NCBI GenBank assembly: GCA_023434425.1
Contig: JAEYSS010000256.1
Location: 1-34,242, forward strand
Source: Pseudomonadota bacterium
Lineage (GTDB): Bacteria > Pseudomonadota > Alphaproteobacteria > Ferrovibrionales > Ferrovibrionaceae
DNA: 34,242 nt
Reading direction: 5' to 3'
Shown here: piece after piece, positions 1 through 6,281 of the stretch
Numbering within the stretch: the stretch's first letter is position 1
Layout of the letters: every line of letters begins with the position of its first letter
The notes under the pieces: generated by a model
Databases searched by the model: none
Seen by the model: the letters and a program-made list of their open reading frames with translations, nothing else
Told to the model about the DNA's origin: nothing
Made by a program: the position numbers and the translations under genes

Positions 1-27
1 GGAAATGCCTGGCCGCCGGGGTCATTC

Positions 28-1083
28 TTACATCGCGAGGTTGGTCAGGCCGGTGACCTGGGAACGAACCTTGTCGATTTCCGCCTTCGGCATGGAAACC
101 AGACCCTTCTTCTCCAGGTAGCCGCCGGCCGCCATGGCGCGGTCGCTGACATACTCGGCCATGAATTCCTTCATGCCCGGCACGACGCCGATATGCGCCT
201 TCTTGGCATAGACGAACAGCGGACGCGACACCGGATACTTGCCGCTCGAGATCGTGTCGGCATCCGGCTCGACGCCGTCAACCTTGGCGCCCACCAGCTT
301 GTCCATATTTTCTTCGAGGAAGGAGTAGCCGAACACGCCCATCACGCCCGACTGGCCGGAGGCCAGACGCTGCACGATCAGGTTGTCGTTCTCTCCGGCC
401 TCGATGAAGGCGCCGTCTTCGCGGATCTTGCCGCAGGCCGCACCCTGGGCCTTCTTGTCAGTGATCGCCTTGATTTCCGGGAAGGCCTTGCAGCCGACGT
501 CCATGACCAGTTCGACGAAGCTGTCGCGGGTGCCCGAGGTCGGGGGCGGGCCCATCACTTCGATCTTCCAGTCCGGCAGACTGGCATTGACCTGCTTCCA
601 GGTCTTGTAGGGATTCGGCACCAGCTTGCCGCCCTGCGGCACCTGCGCCGCCAGGGCGAGCCAGATTTCCTCACGCTTCAGGTTCACGGGGGTCGAACCC
701 TTCTTCAGGGCGACGGCGATGCCATCGAAGCCGACCTTCATCTCAACGATGTCTTTCACGCCATTGGCGGCGCACTGGTCGAATTCGCCCTTGGTCATGG
801 CGCGCGAGGCATTGGTGAAATCGGGATGCTGCGTGCCGACGCCGCCGCAGAACAGCTTCATGCCGCCGCCGGTGCCGGTGCTTTCCACGATCGGGGCCTT
901 GAAGCCGCCGGTCTGCGAGAAACGCTCCGCCACCGTGGTGGTGAAGGGATAGACAGTCGAAGAACCGACGACGCGGATCTGGTCGCGCGCCTGCTGCGCA
1001 GCGGCCGGTTCGGCCAGGCCAAGCGCCGCCACAGCGGCGAGACCGGTGAGAAGAAGAGCCTTGTTGGTCACGGTATACCTCAT
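28..1083 (-). CDS. pstS: PstS-type periplasmic phosphate-binding protein
   Basis: Binds phosphate in the periplasm for the high-affinity PstSCAB importer. The 351-residue product opens with a Sec signal peptide (hydrophobic core near residues 9-25, AAA-QQ cleavage region near 29). Phosphate-pocket motifs are visible: GSSTVYPF near the mature N-terminus, STGTGGGMKLF, and TSGTRDSFVEL. The frame can be extended to a GTG at 1104. I chose ATG 1083 because GAGGAA lies 7 nt upstream of it and because the signal peptide then begins normally. It sits directly downstream of phoR on the same strand and has its own PHO-box promoter at 1218-1257. pstC, pstA and pstB would be expected beyond the left edge, but that part is not visible. 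Family assignment is firm; ligand identity rests on the motifs and the pho context. Confidence 0.93.
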   Translation of the reverse strand: MRYTVTNKALLLTGLAAVAALGLAEPAAAQQARDQIRVVGSSTVYPFTTTVAERFSQTGGFKAPIVESTGTGGGMKLFCGGVGTQHPDFTNASRAMTKGEFDQCAANGVKDIVEMKVGFDGIAVALKKGSTPVNLKREEIWLALAAQVPQGGKLVPNPYKTWKQVNASLPDWKIEVMGPPPTSGTRDSFVELVMDVGCKAFPEIKAITDKKAQGAACGKIREDGAFIEAGENDNLIVQRLASGQSGVMGVFGYSFLEENMDKLVGAKVDGVEPDADTISSGKYPVSRPLFVYAKKAHIGVVPGMKEFMAEYVSDRAMAAGGYLEKKGLVSMPKAEIDKVRSQVTGLTNLAM

Positions 1084-1217
1084 CGTGGTTTTCCTCAGAC
1101 GCACCGGATGTGCGCAGGATTGGCCGGACCGCCACTGCAGATGCTGCTGGACGATCCGTCCCGGACGAGAGGGTTAGTGCGATCCCGTCCGGTGGCCGCG
1201 ACTCCTAAGGGGACCGG

Positions 1218-1257
1218 GTGACATCGTTATTGCAGATATGTTGCAGTCGTATGACAC
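1218..1257 (-). promoter_or_regulatory. Double PHO box (four PhoB half-sites) for pstS
   Basis: Read on the minus strand there are four 7-bp units separated by exactly 4 bp each: GTGTCAT (1257-1251), CTGCAAC (1246-1240), CTGCAAT (1235-1229) and ATGTCAC (1224-1218). The 11-bp period and the units resemble the known PhoB half-site CTGTCAT. The outer units match best. The array ends about 135 nt before the pstS ATG and begins 3 nt from the phoR stop. A PhoB-activated pstS promoter is the inference. The downstream -10 element is poorly defined. Confidence 0.85.
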
Positions 1258-1259
1258 TG

Positions 1260-2678
1260 CTAGACGGGCGCGGCGCTTGTCCTGCTCTTTTCGGGAACGG
1301 CAGGCATACGAACCATGAATTCGCTGCCTTTTTCCAGTTCGGATTCGATGACAAGCCGGCCCCGATGCCGATTGATGATGTGCTTCACAATGGCAAGGCC
1401 AAGCCCCGTTCCGCCGAGATCGCGGCTGCGCGCCGAGTCGACCCGATAGAATCGCTCGGTCAGCCGCGGCAGGTGCTCGCGGGGGATCCCCTCGCCATGG
1501 TCCCGGATGCCGACCTCGACCCAGCCGCCATCCCGCGTCCCGAGCCGGACCTCAACCTGCGTTTCGGCCCGGCCGTATTTGATCGCGTTGTCGATGAGGT
1601 TCTGGAAGACCTGCATCAGTTCGTCGCGCGCGCCGGCCACCGGCGGCACGGCCTCGTCCAGATCGAGTCTGATCTGCATCTTCTTGGCTTTCGCCTGCGG
1701 CTCCAGCGCGGCGGCTACGTCCCGCAGCAGCGGCGCCAGCGGCAGAATCTCGGACGGCTGGTCATGCTCGCGCATTTCGATCTGCGACAGCGACAGCAGA
1801 TCCTGGATCAGGCGCGACATGCGCCCCGCCTGGTCGCGCATGATGCCGAGGAAACGGATCCGCGCCGGCTCGTCATCCCTGGCCGGGCCGAGCAGTGTTT
1901 CGATGAATCCGACGAGAGAGGCCAACGGCGTGCGCAGTTCATGACTGGCATTGGCGACGAAATCGGCGCGCATCTTCTCGGCCTTGCGTAGCGAGGTAAG
2001 GTCGTGCAGGGCCAGTACCGCAGCCGTATCCTCGCGCGCCGCCGGCAGCGCCACCACGCGCACCGAGAAACTACGGCCATCCGGCACCGGCAGATTCAGG
2101 TCCGCTGCCGCCATCCCGGTTTCTCCGCTCAGGACGCTGTCGGCGGCATCCAGCACCGTCGGATGGCGCAGCGCCACGGTCAGATCGTTGCCGACGATGT
2201 CATTGCCGAAGAATTTGCGCGCCGCGAAATTCGCGCGTGCGATGGTGCGCCGGCCGTCCAGCAGCAGCACAGGATCGGGCAGCGCATTCAGGATCGCGTC
2301 TGCCGTCGTGGCTTGCAGCACCACCTGGCCTTTCTCATCCAGCAGGGTCTGGCGCAGGCGCTCCACCGTGACGCCGAGTTCGCCGATCATGGTGAGTGCG
2401 TCCCAGTCGCTACCCGTGGTGCGCTGACCGACGCCGGCAATTTCATCGGTGCTGCGCAGCACGCGCCAGGCCGCCAGCGTGTGCCAGGCGGAGAAGAGCC
2501 CGATGATCGCGAAGATCGGCACTGCCATTGCCCAGGCCGTGCGCGTCGACACCGCATCGCTCAGCCAGGCGATGCCGATGACGCAGGTCAGCGGGAGTCC
2601 GAGAATGAGCGTCAGTGCCAGCCAGCGCATCACCGGATAGCGCATCCGCCGCAGCTTGCCGCCGGGCCGGTCGCTCAT
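1260..2678 (-). CDS. phoR: PhoR phosphate-regulon sensor histidine kinase
   Basis: Membrane histidine kinase that phosphorylates PhoB under phosphate limitation. The 472-residue protein has two N-terminal membrane segments (about 17-40 and 49-70), a PAS region (about 125-225, NALPDPVLLLDGRR), a HisKA dimerisation domain with the phospho-acceptor in ANASHELRTPL (His246), and a C-terminal HATPase domain with an N-box (QNLIDNAIKYG) and G-boxes (DHGEGIP, GGTGLGLAIVKH). This layout matches PhoR, and the gene precedes pstS and its PHO boxes. Its ATG overlaps the stop codon of the upstream amidohydrolase gene as ATGA (2675-2678), suggesting translational coupling. The cognate phoB is not in the window. 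Confidence 0.92.
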   Translation of the reverse strand: MSDRPGGKLRRMRYPVMRWLALTLILGLPLTCVIGIAWLSDAVSTRTAWAMAVPIFAIIGLFSAWHTLAAWRVLRSTDEIAGVGQRTTGSDWDALTMIGELGVTVERLRQTLLDEKGQVVLQATTADAILNALPDPVLLLDGRRTIARANFAARKFFGNDIVGNDLTVALRHPTVLDAADSVLSGETGMAAADLNLPVPDGRSFSVRVVALPAAREDTAAVLALHDLTSLRKAEKMRADFVANASHELRTPLASLVGFIETLLGPARDDEPARIRFLGIMRDQAGRMSRLIQDLLSLSQIEMREHDQPSEILPLAPLLRDVAAALEPQAKAKKMQIRLDLDEAVPPVAGARDELMQVFQNLIDNAIKYGRAETQVEVRLGTRDGGWVEVGIRDHGEGIPREHLPRLTERFYRVDSARSRDLGGTGLGLAIVKHIINRHRGRLVIESELEKGSEFMVRMPAVPEKSRTSAAPV

Positions 2679-3490
2679 GCGCCACTCGCCCGGGCGGGCG
2701 TCCAGCGCAGCAGCCGGTCGACCAGCTTGCGCAATACAGTCGTCAGCGGTGCGGCACGTTCGGGATCCCAGTGCTCCAGATTCCGTTCATCCATGTAGCA
2801 GCACTGCGCGATCTCGAGCTGAAGAGCATGGATGCGTTCGGCCGGGCGGCCGTAACGCCGCGTGATGTAGCCGCCTTTGAAGCGGCCGTTGTGAATGCTG
2901 GAGAAGCCGCCTGCGTCGCTCAGCACGCCGAAGGCCGCTGCGGCCAGTCCCGCATCGCAGCTGCGTCCCTCGTTGGTGCCGAGATTGAGATCCGGCAACC
3001 GGCCGTCGAAAAACCGTGGCGCCTCGCTGATGATGCTGTGACCGTCGAGCAGGATCGCATAGCCGTGGCGGCTGCGGATGGCGTCCAGCTCCGCGATCAG
3101 CCTCGCATGGTAGGGGCGCCAGTAGGCATCGGCCCGCTGCGCCACCTCGGCCGCGGCTGGCGCCGCACCGGAAAGATAAAGCGGCTCCCCGTCGAAGCCG
3201 CCCGTCGGGCAGAGTTCGGTGTTGTCGGCACCAGGATAGAGTGGCGCGCCATCCGGGTCGCGGTTCAGGTCGACCACATAACGGGAATGCGTCGCCACCA
3301 TCAGCCCGGCCCCCAGACCGGTTGCGAAAGCATAGAGCTTCTCGACATGCCAGTCCGTATCGGCCAGCCGGCGGGCATGGGGGTTCAGCCGGTCCACCAG
3401 ACCCGGGCTGAGCCGAAGGCCAGCATGGGGAATGTTGATCAGCAGCGGCGTATCCGCAGGAACAAGAGTGAACAGATCGGCGTTGTGCAT
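2675..3490 (-). CDS. hutG: N-formylglutamate amidohydrolase family protein
   Basis: Predicted cytoplasmic hydrolase of the FGase family (PF05013). The best-known member, HutG, converts N-formyl-L-glutamate to glutamate and formate at the end of one histidine-degradation route. The 271-residue protein shows family hallmarks: NIPHAG near the N-terminus, DTDWHVEKLY, VVDLNRDPDG and DGHSI, the last carrying probable metal-binding Asp and His. Length is normal for the family. No other hut genes are nearby. Instead the gene overlaps phoR by 4 bp, so the true substrate in this organism is uncertain and the symbol reflects family similarity only. The ATG at 3490 has no strong ribosome-binding site. 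Confidence 0.82.
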   Translation of the reverse strand: MHNADLFTLVPADTPLLINIPHAGLRLSPGLVDRLNPHARRLADTDWHVEKLYAFATGLGAGLMVATHSRYVVDLNRDPDGAPLYPGADNTELCPTGGFDGEPLYLSGAAPAAAEVAQRADAYWRPYHARLIAELDAIRSRHGYAILLDGHSIISEAPRFFDGRLPDLNLGTNEGRSCDAGLAAAAFGVLSDAGGFSSIHNGRFKGGYITRRYGRPAERIHALQLEIAQCCYMDERNLEHWDPERAAPLTTVLRKLVDRLLRWTPARASGA

Positions 3491-3555
3491 GGTGGCAAGA
3501 CTGGAAAATTACGGCTGACATAGGTAACAAAGCAGACCGCCTGCGCCAAGCTGGG

Positions 3556-3584
3556 AGTCCGGACGACACGGACTATTCATAGTC
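3556..3584 (+). promoter_or_regulatory. Two overlapping alternative hairpins in terC leader
   Basis: AGTCCG (3556-3561) pairs perfectly with CGGACT (3569-3574), and GACTAT (3571-3576) pairs perfectly with ATAGTC (3579-3584). The two stems share 3571-3574, so they cannot form together. They lie in the 169-bp gap before the TerC-family gene, a family often controlled by Mn-sensing yybP-ykoY leaders elsewhere. I cannot match the conserved yybP-ykoY core here, so only the competing hairpins are reported. Confidence 0.35.
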
Positions 3585-3659
3585 GGGGCTCGCAGTTCAG
3601 CCTGGCGGCTGCCATTTCCGGACGCCACCCCGTCCCTTCCTTTCCGGGTTACATATTCC

Positions 3660-4319
3660 ATGATGGATATCACTCTTCTCGGCATCACGATCACGGCGGC
3701 CGAACTCAGCGCCTTCGCGCAGGTCATCCTGATCGACGTCATTCTGTCCGGCGACAATGCCATCGTGATCGGCATGGCGGTCGCTGGCCTGCCGCCAGAG
3801 TATCGTAACAAGATCATCGTCTACGGCATTCTCGCCGCCACCATTCTCCGCATCTTGTTCGCCAGCGTGGCCGTGCAGCTGCTGCAGATCATCGGCCTCA
3901 CCCTGGCCGGCGGCATCCTGCTGCTCTGGGTCGCCTGGAAGATGTGGCGCGAGCTGCGCCTGCAGGCCAAGGCCGCCCGGGAAGGCGGCGATGCCAGCGA
4001 GATGGAGCCCAAGAAGGCCGCACCCAAGACCCGCCGCGAGGCGGTGACACAGATCATCGTCGCCGACCTGTCGATGTCAATCGACAACGTGCTGGCGGTG
4101 GCCGGTGCCGCGCGCGAGCATCCCTATATCCTCGGCTTCGGCCTGGTGCTGTCGATCGCCTTGATGGCATTGGCCTCCAAGGCGATCGCCCGCCTGCTCG
4201 ACCGCTATCACTGGATCGCTTATGTCGGCCTTCTGATCATCGCCTATGTGGCGATGAAGATGATCTACGACGGCGGCCTGCAGGTTCTGCCCTACGTTCC
4301 CGCCCTCAACGGCGGCTGA
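3660..4319 (+). CDS. TerC/YjbE-family integral membrane protein
   Basis: A 219-residue polytopic inner-membrane protein of the TerC superfamily, which includes proteins implicated in Mn(II) efflux. Roughly six or seven hydrophobic segments are visible. The family's paired acidic motifs are both present: DVILSGDNAIVIG (about residue 25-37) and ADLSMSIDNVLAVAG (about 136-150). The two Asp-Asn pairs fall in membrane segments and probably form the ion site. A charged cytoplasmic loop (about 95-135, Lys/Arg/Glu-rich) separates the halves. Two adjacent ATGs (3660 and 3663) could serve as start and neither has a clear ribosome-binding site. A long GC-rich hairpin follows the stop. Metal export is an inference from the family; substrate is unproven. 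Confidence 0.88.
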   Translation: MMDITLLGITITAAELSAFAQVILIDVILSGDNAIVIGMAVAGLPPEYRNKIIVYGILAATILRILFASVAVQLLQIIGLTLAGGILLLWVAWKMWRELRLQAKAAREGGDASEMEPKKAAPKTRREAVTQIIVADLSMSIDNVLAVAGAAREHPYILGFGLVLSIALMALASKAIARLLDRYHWIAYVGLLIIAYVAMKMIYDGGLQVLPYVPALNGG

Positions 4320-4325
4320 CGCGCA

Positions 4326-4353
4326 CCGCACCGGCCTGCAAGGGCCGGTGCGG
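4326..4353 (+). terminator. Strong hairpin after the TerC-family gene
   Basis: A perfect 11-bp stem (CCGCACCGGCC at 4326-4336 with GGCCGGTGCGG at 4343-4353) with a 6-nt loop starts 7 nt after the terC-like stop codon. No U-tract follows, so it may be a weak or Rho-assisted terminator or an mRNA-stabilising structure between terC and soxY. Confidence 0.5.
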
Positions 4354-4405
4354 CCTGCCGGCGGAATTGATCGCCGCCCGCGGATAAAATACCATCCCTT
4401 CGCTC

Positions 4406-4879
4406 ATGACCTCGCTTCTCCATCTGCCCCGCCGCTCCCGTGGCCTGAATCGCCGCCAGGCCGTTGTCGCCATCGGCGCCGCCGCCTGCACGCTGGCTTC
4501 CGGCCAGGCCGACGCGACGCCTGACGCCGCCCGCAAATTGCTCGGCACCCTGGTCAAGGCCGAACCGAAAGCCGGCAGGGTGCGGATTGCCGCGCCCGAA
4601 ATCGCCGAAAACGGCAACAGCGTGCCGCTCACCGTCACGGTGGACAGCCCGATGACGCCCACAGACTACGTGCGGGCCATCCACATCATCGCGGATCGCA
4701 ACCCGCAGCCCGGCGTCGCCAGCTTCCTGCTCACGCCCGACAACGGCAAGGCGGAAGTGCAGCTGCGCATGCGACTGGCGGAATCGCAGACCGTGATCGT
4801 CGTCGCCGAACTGAACGACGGCTCAGCCTGGACCGCAACCCGCGAGGTCAAGGTGACCCTCGGCGGCTGCAGCACCTGA
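4406..4879 (+). CDS. soxY: SoxY sulfur-carrier protein
   Basis: SoxY carries sulfur intermediates on a C-terminal cysteine in the periplasmic thiosulfate-oxidising Sox complex and works as a heterodimer with SoxZ. The 157-residue precursor has a twin-arginine signal (RR at 16-17 in LNRRQAVV, then a hydrophobic stretch and an Ala-rich cleavage region near 37). The Ig-like core follows (DYVRAIHIIADRNPQPGVASF). The tail is GGCST, keeping the carrier Cys155 two residues from the end. The canonical terminus is GGCGG, so the last two residues differ. soxZ starts 16 nt downstream. No soxX, A, B, C or D is present within the window. Identity is firm; the role without partners nearby is uncertain. Confidence 0.92.
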   Translation: MTSLLHLPRRSRGLNRRQAVVAIGAAACTLASGQADATPDAARKLLGTLVKAEPKAGRVRIAAPEIAENGNSVPLTVTVDSPMTPTDYVRAIHIIADRNPQPGVASFLLTPDNGKAEVQLRMRLAESQTVIVVAELNDGSAWTATREVKVTLGGCST

Positions 4880-4895
4880 GCGGGGAGCGACTGGC

Positions 4896-5225
4896 ATGAC
4901 CTCAGACATCAAGCCGCGCATCCGGGTGCCGCAGGGCATCAAGCGAGGCGACGTGGTCGAGATCAAGACGCTGATCACGCATCCGATGGAGTCCGGCCAG
5001 CGCAGGGATGCCGACGGCAAAACCGTTCCGCGCATGATCGTCAACCGGATGGCTGTGACGCTGAATGGCAGGCAGGTCTTCGAGGCCCGGCTGGAACCGG
5101 CCATGTCGGCCAACCCGTATCTGTCCTTCTTCCTGAAATGCACGCAGAGCGGCAATCTGGAATTCACCTGGACCGATGACAACGGCGGCCTCTACAAGTC
5201 CAGCCACCCGCTCACGGTGTCCTGA
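4896..5225 (+). CDS. soxZ: SoxZ partner of SoxY
   Basis: SoxZ is the Ig-fold partner that forms the SoxYZ heterodimer and presents SoxY's cysteine arm. The 109-residue protein has typical family features: RIRVPQGIKRGDVVEIKTLITHPME-like N-terminus (about residues 8-32), a central NRMAVTLNGRQVF strand, the ANPYLSFFLK segment, and an FTWTDDNGG-type turn near the C-terminus. It has no signal peptide, consistent with hitch-hiking export through SoxY's Tat signal. A GGGGAG Shine-Dalgarno lies upstream (within 4880-4886). It ends 4 bp from the convergently transcribed response-regulator gene. Confidence 0.93.
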   Translation: MTSDIKPRIRVPQGIKRGDVVEIKTLITHPMESGQRRDADGKTVPRMIVNRMAVTLNGRQVFEARLEPAMSANPYLSFFLKCTQSGNLEFTWTDDNGGLYKSSHPLTVS

Positions 5226-5229
5226 ACCC

Positions 5230-6222
5230 TCAGACCTGCGGCACCTGGCCGGCCTCCTCGGCCGCGCGCCGCGCCTGGAACCGGTCGACGGCAACAGCGA
5301 CTTCCCCCGCCAGCATGGCCGCATCGCGGTCGGGATGGAAGAAGGCCAGGACCGCATCTCCGAGCGTCTTCAGCAGGTCGAACGACTTCTGCCAGTCGAA
5401 GGTGAAGACGAAATCCTCGCCGCGGTCATACATCTGCCGCGCCGGCGTCAGCAGTCGCTCGCAGAGCTGGCCGACATGCGCGAGGTCGGTGTCGACCACC
5501 CGGCGCTGGATATCCTCGGTGGACACGATCAGATCGCGCAGCAGGGTCAACGTATGCGCGTCCGGCATGGTCTGCGCCTTGTACAGCGGCACAATCTGCG
5601 CGGCGACGAAAGCGATCCGGAAGGCCGAGGCCTGCAGGCGCTGGCGATTCACCTGCTCGTTCATGAGCATCACCGCCTGCTGCAGCGCGCGGGCGTCGAA
5701 ACCCTCCCCTGTCAGCTTGGCGCGCATCGGGTTGGGCACATCGAACAGCGGCACATTGCTTTCGCGCCGCGCGTCGACGCGCCGGCGGTCGGGCCCGATA
5801 TAGTCGGACGTCACCACGAAAGGCTTGCGGTTCATGGCGACCGCTTCGAGCCGGTCGAGCAGTGCCTTGGTCGACAGGGGTTTCACCAGCAGGTCATCGG
5901 CGCCTGAATCGACGAGCCGCCGCACCACCGAGCGCTCCGCCTCCCAGGTGGTGAGGATCACCGGGAGGTATGGATTGATGCCGAGCCGGCCGTGACGCAG
6001 ATCGGAAACCAGTTGCGCGACATCGCCGCCCGGCAGGCCGATATCCATCAGCAGCAGGTCGGGCTGGGCGACGGCAACAAGATCGGTGAAGTCTTCGAGC
6101 GTGCTGAATTCACGCAGGTTGCCGAAACCCGCGCCGACCATGGCCTGCCGATACAGTGCACGTGACCCGTGGGCGGGATCGCCGTACAGGATACGCACCT
6201 CATGGCGATGACCAACCTGCAT
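5230..6222 (-). CDS. Response regulator with uncharacterised helical output
   Basis: A 330-residue protein with an N-terminal CheY-like receiver domain (about 8-128). The phospho-acceptor is probably Asp60 in LLLMDIGLPGGD, with the conserved Lys114 in LLVKPLS. The usual acidic pair near the start is reduced to a single Asp15 (YGDPA). A YIGPDRRR linker (141-148) follows, a motif shared by many alphaproteobacterial receiver proteins. The remaining 180 residues appear helical and match no DNA-binding or enzymatic domain I recognise. It lies 59 nt downstream of hrpB on the same strand and converges on soxZ. An AGGA sits about 6 nt before the ATG. Output function is unknown; protein-protein signalling is one possibility. 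Confidence 0.8.
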   Translation of the reverse strand: MQVGHRHEVRILYGDPAHGSRALYRQAMVGAGFGNLREFSTLEDFTDLVAVAQPDLLLMDIGLPGGDVAQLVSDLRHGRLGINPYLPVILTTWEAERSVVRRLVDSGADDLLVKPLSTKALLDRLEAVAMNRKPFVVTSDYIGPDRRRVDARRESNVPLFDVPNPMRAKLTGEGFDARALQQAVMLMNEQVNRQRLQASAFRIAFVAAQIVPLYKAQTMPDAHTLTLLRDLIVSTEDIQRRVVDTDLAHVGQLCERLLTPARQMYDRGEDFVFTFDWQKSFDLLKTLGDAVLAFFHPDRDAAMLAGEVAVAVDRFQARRAAEEAGQVPQV

Positions 6223-6281
6223 CCTGCGATCCTACGGAGCGCAGCCCTGCACAATCAAGCACCAGAACCATGATCGTTCTG

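Noticed and set aside
3540..3640. yybP-ykoY manganese riboswitch
   Set aside because: A GGGAGT and a CTGCCA occur, but the conserved GGGGAGTAG core and paired elements are not present in the right order; only hairpins are reported.
6263..6281. CAGAAC-N7-GTTCTG dyad as a LexA site or terminator for hrpB
   Set aside because: Orientation and spacing do not fit the alphaproteobacterial LexA box, and there is no U-tract; kept only as a note under hrpB.
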